Source of the DNA: Owenia fusiformis
Lineage: Eukaryota > Annelida > Polychaeta > Sabellida > Oweniidae
Reading direction: 5' to 3'
Length of the DNA stretch: 64,000 bases
NCBI GenBank assembly: GCA_903813345.2
Contig: CAIIXF020000003.1
Span: 14,710,931 to 14,774,930 of the forward strand
Made by a program: the position numbers and the translations under genes
Shown here: positions 36,001 through 42,000 of the stretch, one piece after another
How the letters are laid out: every line of letters begins with the position of its first letter
Numbering within the stretch: position 1 is the stretch's first letter
Notes under the pieces: model-generated
Databases searched by the model: none
Seen by the model: only the letters and a program-made list of their open reading frames with translations
Told to the model about the DNA's origin: nothing

Positions 36001-38411
36001 TTTCTCATCAATTTCTCTCTATTCAAAATTTTACATTTTCATGACATAATCACCTGTAAACTGAACTCATCCCCGCACTCTGTACACATCAGATTTTCTT
36101 CCTTTTCATGCATCATAATATGAAACTTAAGACTGGCGACACGTGAGAACTTTTTTCCACATTCCGGGCAAACTGGATCATCCGTGTTATGAGTGGCTTG
36201 ATGGAGGACCAGGTTGCTTTCATGGTTAAAGGTGGAGCTACATTGAGTACAACGGAAGGGTTTGTCGTCAGCGTGGCTTCTAAGATGGCGCTGCAGTTGA
36301 TTCCATTTTGTGAATTTCTTGTCGCAAAATTCACAATTGAAAGGCCCCTGAAATCAAATTGTTTAATTGTGCATAACCCTAATATATTGGTTATGACCTT
36401 GAATGACCTTAAACATGAGGTAAAAAATACTGGAAATGTTTTAATCTCTAAGTCGTTAACAATAAGAACAACCTACTACTATACCTTGCCGACAGGTGGC
36501 TTGATGTCGATAACATCCTTATTAGGGAATACTTGTAATTGTGATTCTTCAATAGGAGCGCCTGCAGGAGCAAGTTGCAAGTAGACAGCCTGGGGGTCGA
36601 TGTTTTCTTGTTGTGTACCATCACCTGCGCCGCCACCTCCATCATCTTCAAGCTGAAATAAAAGGAACATGCCCTTAACCAGATAAGCTTTTGGGGCTTG
36701 CGTGAGTCAACACAAAATTTCACCCCAATTTTTTAAAAATATTTTCATATATTTTTGCGTTTGACTTTATTTTTGGATTGTCTCTTTCCAAAAGGAGGAA
36801 AAGGCTTGCACATACCTGAGAATCCATTTGAAAAACTTGAAAATGAGAAAAATCATGAAAAATAGGCATATTATGACCAAATTTGGTCTAAATTAAGAAA
36901 TGAAAAATATTGCAAAAATCCTGGTGAGAACACTGTATACAGAATCATTATTCGACACAACAGGAATATAATGATGAGTTGAGATATATCACCTCACCTG
37001 AGTATATGTCAACTTTTCTACAAATTGTGTGCCAGCCTCTGATATGATGTTGTATGGGGCTTGCAGGTAAATCACTTGGTTTTCGCCACCACCGTCAGTC
37101 ACTTGACCGAGACTGTCAACATTCACAAGAGTATATTCTGTTATTCCTGAAAATTATAGATTATAGAGTTTCACAATTTCTTAATGTGTGTGCATGCTGA
37201 GTTATCAGTGTATTTATTTTGGGAGAGTGAATTGTAAACAGTATGAAACGATTCAAAAATTGTTTGACAGCTACATGTAACCAGTTGCTATAAAGGGTCT
37301 TTACAGTTTACACCATCCCTCCTGAAGAATGATGTCTCATCATAACTGATTAACAGGGGCAATCCCACCTTAGACACCACTGTAACGACCCATGGGCACT
37401 CGTCTGGGGAGCTGTAATACAATGAGCTAGATACTATGGTAGACTTTGGAGTGTGCTAAATTCAATGCCTATAGTTGGAGAATCGAACTCAAGACATTCC
37501 GCTCGCAAGACTGACGCTCTATCAATTCAGCCATAAGGGCTAGCTACTAGGCTACAGCAAAGATATAGTAACTTGCTATTGAGGGTCATTACGCTTATAT
37601 CAAGTACTGGACTCCAAGTGGCTATAGTCATGCTGGAGTAACTAGCCCCGACAGCTGAATCGGTAGAGTGTCAGTCTTTCGAGCGGAAGGTATCGGATTA
37701 GATTCCCGTACTGGACATTGAATTTAGCACACTTCCTTTCAGGTCTAGTATCTGGCTCATTGCTCCACAGCTAGGCCTACCAGGACGAATGTCCATGGGT
37801 CATTACATAAGCACAAGCAGATCGATATATATGTACAGTTTCCCTGGTTGTACTCAATCGTAGTAGGGGGGGGGGGGGGGGGGGGGGATCTTCACGAGCA
37901 CCACGCTACTCCAATGTTTGGCCTTACCCTAGGAGTCACAAGTTACCAAGTAACAAGAATTGAATGGGTCCTGTAAAACTGTCCTATTGAAAAATAATGC
38001 TGCAAATTATTGGCAGGAAAACACAACAAACATTGACAACACAAATGCAAATTATTGAAAAACTAAGAGAGCAATGACTATTCAATCATAAGAACTCATA
38101 TAGTATCCTCAAACATATGGAGATAAAGAAGATTTAGCTACAAAACAGTGATGTTTACGGGGATGTTTACATGGGATCTATTTCGGCTGCTTGGCGTAAG
38201 AAATTCTACAAGAATAAAGTTCTCGAAATCATTGCGCCTTGGAACTTTTTGAAACAAGTGGGAACTATATTTACAAAAATGTTAAGTTTATGGGTCATTT
38301 TATCACTCCAAACTTGGCACAAAGAACTATGAGATATCTAGTTACTTATAAAGACAAACCTTTATATTGTTGACCATCTCCAACTCCCTCCTGAACTGTG
38401 TTTTCAGCCAT
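14833..38411 (-). CDS. ZNF236: ZNF236-like multi-C2H2 zinc-finger protein, 32 coding exons
   Basis: Predicted nuclear DNA-binding protein. Exons were joined by GT-AG signals and all phases agree, giving about 1,598 aa with 25 C2H2 fingers (human ZNF236 is about 1,845 aa with about 30). Order: acidic/Gln N-terminus (exons 1-3), ZF1-9 (exons 4-8), linker (9-11), ZF10-13 (12-14), ZF14-17 (15-16), Gln-rich linker (17-21), ZF18-21 (22-24), acidic linker (25), ZF22-25 (26-29), Gln-rich C-terminus (29-32). TGEKP-type linkers join many fingers. Finger blocks are internally duplicated (ZF10-13 resemble 22-25; ZF14-17 resemble 18-21). Start chosen at the ATG at 38411, beginning MAENTVQEG. One base too many in exon 2 breaks the frame. 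The 3' end is either the TGA at 14833-14835 or a donor at 14838. The name is from recalled family resemblance, not a search; the multi-C2H2 call is certain, the ZNF236 orthology probable. Confidence 0.78.
15322..15527 (-). CDS. ZNF236-like exon 31 (Gln/Leu-rich C-terminal region)
   Basis: Begins [20 protein letters not shown]; ends [12 protein letters not shown]. Acceptor CTTCAG, donor CAG|GTATTT. Confidence 0.85.
15560..15780 (+). mobile_element. Possible LINE 3' tail
   Basis: T-rich segment, then ATACACCCCTCGGGGTGTC hairpin and AAATAAAGTGAATTGAATTG with an A-rich end. This resembles the 3' UTR and simple-repeat tail of a non-LTR element, in the intron between exons 30 and 31. No coding part is present. 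Confidence 0.45.
15904..16045 (-). CDS. ZNF236-like exon 30 (Gln/Asn linker)
   Basis: Begins [20 protein letters not shown] and ends [10 protein letters not shown]. Acceptor TTTTAG, donor GAAG|GTATGT. A near-identical acceptor plus about 60 nt of the exon lies 123 bp upstream. Confidence 0.85.
16105..16200 (-). repeat. Ghost copy of exon 30 acceptor and first ~60 nt
   Basis: Minus strand CCTAG|GTGGGAATTCC (start 16168) repeats exon 30 through CAGAATGTG with silent-type differences (GTATTCC to GAATTCC, GTGATC conserved). The flanking intron (AAATGTCCTGTTTCTTT) is copied as well. Confidence 0.9.
16531..16709 (-). CDS. ZNF236-like exon 29 (ZF25, Gln linker)
   Basis: Finger [21 protein letters not shown], then basic KTTGRKR and NTDQQQQ. 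Acceptor TTTCAG, donor CAG|GTATGT. This is the last finger. Confidence 0.9.
16795..16850 (-). repeat. Ghost copy of exon 29 acceptor and first ~20 nt
   Basis: Minus strand TTCTCAG|GAGCTAAATCC (ghost exon start 16814) matches TTTTCAG|GAGCTAAACCC of exon 29 and the preceding intron, 105 bp upstream of the intact acceptor. Similarity ends after about 20 exonic bases. Confidence 0.75.
16955..17038 (-). CDS. ZNF236-like exon 28 (ZF24)
   Basis: Linker EKRYK, finger [23 protein letters not shown]. Acceptor TTCCAG, donor ACAG|GTAAGA. Confidence 0.9.
17117..17186. repeat. TGTCACCAC-family fragment, duplicated right end
   Basis: GGAGACTTCAACAATGTGTC, then CACCATGGTGACATAATAAC and a second TATGTCACCATGATGACATA. 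Short hairpins CACCATGGTGAC. Confidence 0.6.
17323..17409 (-). CDS. ZNF236-like exon 27 (ZF23)
   Basis: Linker EKPFE, finger [21 protein letters not shown], then LG. Acceptor TTATAG, donor GGAA|GTAAGC. A LINE fragment sits in the intron upstream. Confidence 0.9.
17460..18060 (-). pseudogene. LINE ORF2 3' fragment, antisense strand of window
   Basis: Minus frame 17584-18051 encodes about 155 aa with no RT core, only the C-terminal tail: [31 protein letters not shown] and the CCHC motif [18 protein letters not shown]. The 3' UTR carries CCCTATAAGGGGTGAATTG and ends in an A-rich tail near 17465. Severely 5'-truncated; it is in the intron between exons 26 and 27, same strand as the zinc-finger gene. 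A different family from the LINE at 51 kb. Confidence 0.85.
18430..18544 (-). CDS. ZNF236-like exon 26 (ZF22)
   Basis: Leader [16 protein letters not shown], finger [23 protein letters not shown]. Acceptor TTCAG, donor ACAG|GTGAGC. Confidence 0.9.
19127..19284 (-). CDS. ZNF236-like exon 25 (charged linker)
   Basis: Reads [20 protein letters not shown], ending AAEKERISE; no finger. Acceptor AATAG, donor GAG|GTAAGG. Confidence 0.85.
19813..19960 (-). CDS. ZNF236-like exon 24 (end of ZF20, ZF21)
   Basis: Begins [16 protein letters not shown] (ZF20), then [21 protein letters not shown]. Acceptor CCGCAG, donor GATG|GTAGGA. A ghost copy of acceptor plus 5' end lies at about 20064-20125. Confidence 0.9.
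20064..20125 (-). repeat. Ghost copy of exon 24 acceptor and 5' end
   Basis: On the minus strand, CTGCAG|ACTGATTTTACG (ghost exon start 20106) matches exon 24 for about 38 nt, with one base lost (GGTTCATGACTCG against GGTTCATTGACTCG), which breaks the frame. It lies 146 bp upstream of the intact acceptor. Confidence 0.85.
20440..20555 (-). CDS. ZNF236-like exon 23 (ZF19, start of ZF20)
   Basis: Linker EKPYK, finger [21 protein letters not shown], linker TGRKDFR, then CPICQ of ZF20. Acceptor TTGCAG, donor CAG|GTAGGT. Confidence 0.9.
20607..20745. repeat. Hairpin element
   Basis: TATAATGGTTGATTCCGTAT at the left pairs with ATACAGAATCAACCATTATA at the right; an inner stem AGTATATGATATATTCACGA pairs with TCGTGAATATATCATATACT-like sequence around GACTGAAGGGAA. 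In the intron between exons 22 and 23. Confidence 0.8.
20748..20941. repeat. MITE with 16-bp inverted ends and internal short repeat
   Basis: Ends TTATTATCCCACCCTTA and CTTAGGGTGGGATAATTA. Inside, AGAGTTGTATA recurs four times at about 20-bp spacing (20800-20865). It abuts the hairpin at 20607-20745, and the two may form one element. Confidence 0.7.
21093..21289 (-). CDS. ZNF236-like exon 22 (Asp-rich stretch, ZF18)
   Basis: Acidic run ([13 protein letters not shown], from a GAT repeat), then [21 protein letters not shown] and TG. Acceptor TTCCAG, donor ACAG|GTACAC. Confidence 0.9.
21756..21935. repeat. Dispersed repeat A, copy 2
   Basis: TCATGCAGTTTTTCACCATT, CTGAGCACTTTTCAAGTGAT and AAAGCTGGCTAGGGG match copy 1 at about 1-135 (CATGCAGCTTTTCACCACTC, AAAGCTGGCTATGGG). 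Intron between exons 21 and 22; open frames here are not genes. Confidence 0.65.
22128..22261 (-). CDS. ZNF236-like exon 21 (linker)
   Basis: Begins [20 protein letters not shown] and ends [14 protein letters not shown]. Acceptor TTTCAG, donor CAC|GTAAGT, end phase 2. Confidence 0.82.
22778..22915 (-). CDS. ZNF236-like exon 20 (Gln/Asn/Thr-rich)
   Basis: 46 codons starting [20 protein letters not shown] and ending [11 protein letters not shown]. Acceptor TTATAG directly before the internal ATG, donor CAG|GTATGT, phase 0 to 0. Only this 3'-most copy of the 118-bp array continues to a full exon and donor. Confidence 0.82.
22820..26690 (-). repeat. 118-bp tandem array: 33 copies of exon 20 acceptor plus 5' exon
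   Basis: Copies begin (exon-start base) at 22915, 23033, 23151 and so on at 118-bp steps to 24449, then 24557, 24675, 24793, 24911, 24999, 25117 to 25943 by 118, 26064, 26185, 26306, 26427 (121-bp steps), 26545 and 26663. Every copy keeps AG (TATAG, TGTAG or AATAG) right before ATGTATGGAC. Each unit holds about 92 nt of exon then about 26 nt of intron. Some neighbours repeat with a 354-bp higher-order period. Plus-strand open frames of about 65 aa across it are shadows. Confidence 0.95.
27079..27246 (-). CDS. ZNF236-like exon 19 (Gln-rich)
   Basis: 56 codons, beginning [20 protein letters not shown] and ending [13 protein letters not shown]. Acceptor TTTTCCAG, donor CAG|GTACAA. It is the 3'-most and only complete copy of an array of acceptor-plus-5'-exon units. 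Confidence 0.82.
27103..28260 (-). repeat. 143-bp tandem array of exon 19 acceptor plus 5' exon
   Basis: Acceptor|exon starts at 27246 (complete exon), 27386, 27529, 27672, 27815, 27958, 28101 and a divergent copy at 28243. Each unit has an AG (CCAG or TATAG) followed by CAACA and about the first 100 nt of the exon, then about 43 nt of intron. Units are 140-143 bp and nearly identical except the oldest. Confidence 0.93.
28503..28880 (-). repeat. Four tandem copies of exon 18 (101-bp unit, 26-nt spacers)
   Basis: Copies at 28806-28880, 28705-28779, 28604-28678 and 28503-28577. Each has the same acceptor and donor; spacers are 26 nt, beginning GTAAGACTCCC and ending GGGTTTAG. Differences are few: the 28705 copy has a CCT-to-CAC-type change near the Gln run (QQQ to QQH), the 28806 copy has silent changes. 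Spacers are far shorter than usual animal introns. Confidence 0.92.
28806..28880 (-). CDS. ZNF236-like exon 18, 5'-most of four copies
   Basis: 25 codons ([18 protein letters not shown], then PDISTQQ). Acceptor TTCTAG, donor CAG|GTAAGA. The same exon with both splice sites recurs at 28705-28779, 28604-28678 and 28503-28577. As 75 nt is a multiple of three, any number of copies would keep the frame. Which copy is used cannot be told from sequence. Confidence 0.7.
29275..29422 (-). CDS. ZNF236-like exon 17 (Gln-rich)
   Basis: Gln-rich linker beginning [14 protein letters not shown] and ending HAPQPQQQE. Acceptor TTCTAG, donor GAG|GTATTT. Confidence 0.85.
29517..29650. repeat. TGTCACCAC-family MITE copy
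   Basis: Starts ACAAGGCATTAACATGCAAA; ends with GAGACTATAATAATATGTCA then CCACC. In the intron between exons 16 and 17. Confidence 0.75.
29741..29990 (-). CDS. ZNF236-like exon 16 (ZF15-17)
   Basis: Three fingers: [34 protein letters not shown] and [17 protein letters not shown], with linkers TGEKP, TGVKS and SEVRP. Acceptor TTCCAG, donor CAA|GTAAGA. Exons 23-24 are the paralogous block. Confidence 0.92.
30075..30224 (-). CDS. ZNF236-like exon 15 (ZF14)
   Basis: Leader [20 protein letters not shown], then finger [21 protein letters not shown] and TG. Resembles exon 22 (ZF18). Acceptor TTGCAG, donor ACAG|GTAAAC. Confidence 0.88.
30636..30822 (-). mobile_element. ~185-bp GC-rich MITE adjoining exon 14 donor
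   Basis: Minus strand starts TACACAGCCAATATAATTCG and ends GCATTTTGGGGGTGTA, TA at both ends. The inside is an alternating series of CGGTGCCG/CGGCACCG-type palindromes (GTTTCGGTGCCGTAACAG). A second copy in reverse orientation is at about 59030-59200. The plus-strand open frame across it is not a gene. Confidence 0.85.
30823..31014 (-). CDS. ZNF236-like exon 14 (ZF13, basic linker)
   Basis: Finger [21 protein letters not shown], then a basic stretch (KPRRTIKR) and [15 protein letters not shown]. The donor ACAG|GTACAC lies at the boundary of a roughly 180-bp MITE that occupies the start of the intron, so part of the 5' splice site is transposon sequence. Confidence 0.88.
31157..31305. repeat. 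TGTCACCAC-family MITE copy
   Basis: Starts AACAAGGCATTAATGTGCAA, core CCAAACACCAACCACCAAAT, end GTTGGAGACATACAACAATA. Between exons 13 and 14. Confidence 0.75.
31449..31582 (-). CDS. ZNF236-like exon 13 (end of ZF11, ZF12)
   Basis: Continues ZF11 ([16 protein letters not shown]), then [21 protein letters not shown] and TG. Counterpart of exons 27-28. Acceptor TTTAG, donor ACAG|GTAAGA. Confidence 0.9.
31946..32070 (-). CDS. ZNF236-like exon 12 (ZF10, start of ZF11)
   Basis: Finger [17 protein letters not shown], linker HTHEKPYK (HTHEK in place of HTGEK), then CTQCF; ZF11 continues in exon 13. Closely matches ZF22 in exon 26 ([10 protein letters not shown] shared). Confidence 0.9.
32235..32335 (-). 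CDS. ZNF236-like exon 11 (linker)
   Basis: Reads [15 protein letters not shown], then [18 protein letters not shown]. Acceptor TTTCAG, donor AAAG|GTTAGT. Begins in phase 1 and ends in phase 0. Confidence 0.82.
32626..32797 (-). CDS. ZNF236-like exon 10 (linker)
   Basis: Starts [20 protein letters not shown]; Pro/Thr-rich end [11 protein letters not shown]. Acceptor TTGTAG, donor CATA|GTATGT, end phase 1. Confidence 0.82.
33127..33312 (-). CDS. ZNF236-like exon 9 (linker)
   Basis: 62 codons without fingers: starts [18 protein letters not shown], has the acidic helix-like [16 protein letters not shown] and ends QQQIQQ. Acceptor TTCCAG, donor CAG|GTTTGA. Function of the linker unknown. Confidence 0.82.
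33874..33993 (-). CDS. ZNF236-like exon 8 (ZF9)
   Basis: Begins RVH, completing ZF8, followed by [18 protein letters not shown] and SRQHSEL. 40 codons, phase 0 to 0. Donor TTG|GTAAGG. Confidence 0.88.
34556..34713 (-). CDS. ZNF236-like exon 7 (ZF7, most of ZF8)
   Basis: Linker DRPYK, finger [21 protein letters not shown], linker TGAKPF, then [17 protein letters not shown]; the last histidine of ZF8 is in exon 8. Acceptor CTTAG, donor CAG|GTAAAC. Confidence 0.9.
35200..35327 (-). CDS. ZNF236-like exon 6 (ZF6)
   Basis: Basic linker [16 protein letters not shown], then finger [17 protein letters not shown] and linker HTG. Acceptor TTTCAG, donor ACAG|GTAATG, phase 1 at the end as in the other TG|EKP junctions. 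Confidence 0.88.
35601..35737 (-). CDS. ZNF236-like exon 5 (end of ZF4, ZF5)
   Basis: Begins [10 protein letters not shown], supplying the histidines of ZF4, then [21 protein letters not shown]. Acceptor TTTCAG, donor AAAAG|GTAAG; ends in phase 2. Confidence 0.88.
35781..35865. repeat. Hairpin element in zinc-finger gene intron
   Basis: GGTTTATCCAGAGGGATATA at the left pairs with GAGGGATAAACC at the right, with an inner ATGCATATCTACAT / GTAGATGTGCATAT stem. The organisation resembles the hairpin at 20607-20745. Just upstream of exon 5; an open frame there is not coding. Confidence 0.75.
36054..36347 (-). CDS. ZNF236-like exon 4 (ZF1-3 and first half of ZF4)
   Basis: 98 codons. Fingers: CEFC..H3H at residues 4-25, CTQC..H, CPEC..H, then CTEC, whose His pair lies in exon 5. 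The finger split by the intron is conserved in phase (0). A long open frame on the opposite strand here is a shadow. Confidence 0.9.
36485..36652 (-). CDS. ZNF236-like exon 3 (Gly/Gln linker)
   Basis: 56 codons, phase 0 to 0, beginning [17 protein letters not shown] and ending DIKPPVGK. Acceptor TTTCAG, donor AAG|GTATAG. Low-complexity N-terminal region ahead of the first finger. Confidence 0.8.
36998..37147 (-). CDS. ZNF236-like exon 2 (N-terminal linker, apparent 1-nt frameshift)
   Basis: Flanked by TTTTCAG and CAG|GTGAGG. The first half reads [20 protein letters not shown] in the frame of exon 1. The second half reads [20 protein letters not shown] only if one A of the A5 run (T5 on the plus strand, 37080-37084) is dropped. 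The latter frame is the one exon 3 needs. A sequencing/assembly indel or a real allele could explain it. Confidence 0.65.
37345..37567 (-). mobile_element. tRNA-derived SINE (minus)
   Basis: On the minus strand, box A-like TGGCTGAATTGATAGAGCG (37515-37533) and box B-like GAGTTCGATTC (near 37479-37490), followed by a tail shared with the SINE at 37643. In zinc-finger gene intron 1. Confidence 0.75.
37643..37810 (+). mobile_element. tRNA-derived SINE (plus), inverted partner
   Basis: Box A-like ACAGCTGAATCGGTAGAGTG and box B-like GGATTAGATTCCC, then a body (ATTGAATTTAGCACAC, CATGGGTCATTAC) that is the reverse complement of the neighbour at 37345-37567. The pair is arranged head to head, about 75 bp apart. 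Confidence 0.75.
37866..37887. repeat. G22 homopolymer
   Basis: Uninterrupted run of 22 G on the plus strand, in zinc-finger gene intron 1 next to the inverted SINE pair. Length may be unreliable in sequencing. Confidence 0.9.
38360..38411 (-). CDS. ZNF236-like exon 1 (start codon)
   Basis: Encodes [17 protein letters not shown] plus one base. The donor is AAAG|GTTTGT. It lies directly beside the promoter region and has no homology signal of its own; the choice rests on the ATG, the donor and the position 5' of exon 2. Confidence 0.65.
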
Positions 38412-38982
38412 ATTTTTTCTTGAAAATTATATCAAAATGGCGGTGAAACGTTATTCTTATCCAGAAATCGAGAACACAATGACGTATTTTTGAAATACTT
38501 ATAATATTTTGTTGATAAATGTCGTGGCCTGTGTACAAAACGTACATTTATTTTTTATGATTATTTAGTCGTGAAACTTGCAGGGTGATATTAGAGATAA
38601 ATTCGTGTAAAACGTTTTGTTTTATTATTTGATTTACAATGACGTCATTTAAAGTGAATTCTATTTCTGGACATCACCCCAGAACGAGGCAAGAAATGCC
38701 CGAAAAGCCCGGATGTAAATAAATCAAAGTGGGAAATATGAAATATTTGCTGTTTGCCTTTCACTATTACATTTTACATTTACATAATAAGCTAGGCTAA
38801 TCATACAGCTACTAAAGGTAGAGTACTTTTATTTCGGTCTTTTAGATCTATCTGGAACAGATATGAAATAGTCGAAAACATTTTTTTAGCAATTTTACAA
38901 GAGATAAATTTTCATGATTGAATTCAGAACTTGATTTTATTTAGATCTAACAAATAATTGTCGTGTTTGGCTGCGTTCCACA
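38412..38982. promoter_or_regulatory. Probable bidirectional promoter with CRE and YY1-like motif
   Basis: About 570 bp separate the start codons of the minus-strand zinc-finger gene and the plus-strand PHLPP gene. A perfect CRE (TGACGTCA) is at 38640-38647, a half-site (TGACGTA) near 38480, and a YY1-like AAAATGGCGG at 38434-38443. No clear TATA box was chosen. Head-to-head promoter use is inferred from layout. Confidence 0.5.
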
Positions 38983-39019
38983 ATGCAACCTAGTCCGATG
39001 GATGACATAGAACAACCTG
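38983..39019 (+). CDS. PHLPP exon 1 candidate (start codon)
   Basis: ATG in context CACAATGC, encoding MQPSPMDDIEQP plus one base, donor CCTG|GTAAGT. Joined to the acceptor at 47650 it gives GLTNMSKNS in frame with exon 2, consistent with but not proving a coding first exon. If wrong, translation starts at the ATG at 47661. Confidence 0.45.
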
Positions 39020-42000
39020 GTAAGTAGTTTCTATTTGGACAATTTTGCTAATCTGTTCCAGTTTATCCCGTTCCAAGACTATATCCTGTACTGAGCGCAT
39101 ACATTTGCCTGTACGATTACAACTTGGGAGAATTATCTACGCCCCTTCCACTTAAGAAACCTACCTCAGTGCATTCTAAAACTCAAAATGTAACTTCTAA
39201 TATATTGGAACCGCCGATTGTCTGGGTTAGTTGGCAGAACGAGGTATTTTTGTTTCTTATGGCTCTTTTGGTCGAAGTTCGATTAAGATGGCGGTTATAA
39301 CGGAATTTCCCGAACTTTTCCGTAATAGCACGAACTTGGTATTTCGTTACGTCACTTCCGTGTAAAATGGATTTGTTTCTGGTAAGAGGGAATTTCGAAA
39401 ATTTCGGACAATATTTTCAATATTTACTGCCATGCCGACATCCTATGCTCTTAACTGTATACCGAATGGTTAAACAATGTTTCTTACCGGAAACAAATCC
39501 ATTTAAACACGGAAGTGACGTAATGAAATACCAAGTTTGTGCTATTACGGAAAAGTTCGGTAAATTCCGTTATAACCGCCATCTTAATCGAACTTCGACC
39601 AAAAGAGCCATAAGAAACAAAAAGACCTCGTTCTGCCAACTAACCCAGACAATCGGCGGTTCCAATATATTAGAAGTTACATTTTGAGTTCTAGAATGCA
39701 TTGAGGTAGGTTTCTTAAGTGGAAGGGGCGTAGATAATTCTCCCAAGTTGTAATCGTACCGGCAAATGTATGCGCTCAGTACAGGACTATAGTCCTGGAA
39801 CTGGATAAGTTCCAGTGCCTGTGAGATCTTTGCTTGTCATCTTACTAGCAGTCGATTGCCTAGATTCATGTACAGTATAATGCAGAGATAGATGTATCGT
39901 TCTCTGTACATGTACTCATGTGGTAGCCTTTGATTAGGAGAGAAAAATGAATTTCCAATGTTCTATGGTTTATTTCCCTTTATTTCAGGCTTCTAAATTC
40001 CCTGTTTGCCCCTTCTGTATATTATTATTATTATATCTTGGTTACCGCCACATTTGGCGAGCAATACCTCATTGGTATATTCCGTATTTTACTGACACTC
40101 GAAGACATAGCCAGAAACTCCTCCTTGGAGGAGCCCTGTTTTCTTTTATGTGCAAAGGTACACAGACATACAGGTACACACCATAGCCTTTTATACGAGC
40201 GGTGAACCACTCAGTCAAACACCAAGAATTACATAACGCACAAACAAACTTCATCCTTCTTCAAAGGACTTCATTTATGTTTAAATTCAGAAAGAAGTGA
40301 AATACCCTTGGACCAAGGATGACAAACTTGTCTGAACGGGGAATCGAACCTGGGGCCAAGCGATATTGGAAATAATTGGTGACTCTGCCACTTAGCCATA
40401 GCGGGTGGACTTATAGGCTTTTTTATAGACACCAACTATGATTTTTCCAATTCTTTAAGTATTTAGAAACAAGAAAAAAATGTCATCACAAGTGAATGTG
40501 TAACACTCTGAAGCATATATGCCTATTAGTGTGTAAGAGTAACATAAAATAAAAGTACACATAATCCTAAAAACTTAAAACCAAAGAAGTTCATGTTCAA
40601 TGCAGAGAAGAATGTAGAAAATTTCTGTCAGAATTAATGATTCATCCCATGAATTTCAATTCAGTTGCATGTCAAATACTTTACCACCAACCTTACAAAA
40701 GAAACTTAGTGAAGTGTAAACAAAAAGAAAATCAATTTAGTCTACACCATTGAATGTGCCTCTAAATCATGTTCAAGTATGTTATTAACCCAGCACTCCT
40801 GTGAAAAAGTCTATATTTGTTAACTTGTAAAAGAAGAAAGCAATGTTTATTAGGTGCATTCAGACTAATGTGTACCTTCTTTTAACAGGAACAACTAACA
40901 CAGGTTTCAACTACTTTGACTAGAATTTGGCCTGAAATGGACTCAAACAGAAAAATAACAACTAGAATCCAGATACTCAATTACGAAAACAAATAGGCGG
41001 CAAGCTTTGAGGAACTGTTTCTCTGGATAAGTAAATTGCACAATTCATATCGCAAAGATTGAGCAGATAATGTGGATAAAGAGCTAGATATTTGTAAGTA
41101 TTGGATTTCATTTTTTTTATTTATTCTTAGACTGAACAAAACACATAAGGAAGAAGAAAATAAGTTAATAGACATGGGAAAATGGGAATGTTGTGGAGTT
41201 GAGAAAGAATGTGATTCCCCTTCCTACTTACAATTATTACCCCTGGGAATCCATAGGAAAAAGTAGGACACAAATTAATCCAGCAACACGATTTGATGAT
41301 TAAAAAAAGTCAGAAGTAGAAGTGGGAAAAATTCTTTCTCTTGGGCGTGTGAAATGTGAAAAAAATATTTGCTCACATGTTTTAAGCTATGCAGATGTGT
41401 CAAGTACATGTACATCATATACACTCAGCATAACTAAAACATGTTGAATCAGAATCGTGAATTCAGAAAGTGCCTTCAGTGTCGTCATCTAGTTAAGAAC
41501 TTCATATTCAAAGTATGACTCTGTATTCTTATTTATTGACTCAGCATCAGATTTTAATTTTGTGTCATCATCTGTATGGATACAATATGTCAATAAAAAA
41601 TATATATATGGGTAATCATTATTAGTTACGATAAACATCTGTGGGATTTTGTGTCATGAAACCCTTTTCATTTGTTTGACTTCCCTTCTTAAAAGAGAGA
41701 TTCGTTAGTTTGCTACTATATCCTGCATCAGGGTAGGATCAAAAATCACCTGCCATCCGTTACCTTTAATCAAGAGCTCAACATCCTACTGCAGTCTATT
41801 ATATTTCAATTTTGTATAATTGTATTGTTTTTAAGCCAAAATACCAGATATTCAGTGGAAATGTAGAAATGTAGAAATACCAGTAATCAACAAAGATATA
41901 TGTACAGAAACTGTCCCGTTATTTCAGAAGAAATGTTGCAATGTCGGTAATTCAGTTCATGATGAAATATAGCAATACCAGTAATTTAGTTGAAGTGTAG

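Noticed and set aside
36189-36584. 131-aa plus-strand open frame
   Set aside because: Antisense shadow of zinc-finger exons 3 and 4.
39367-39687. 106-aa plus-strand open frame
   Set aside because: It lies wholly in the loop and right arm of the foldback element and has no domain; openness is by chance.
40343-40401. Functional tRNA gene on the minus strand
   Set aside because: A and B boxes are present, but the middle does not fold into convincing anticodon and variable arms; a SINE head or pseudogene is more likely.
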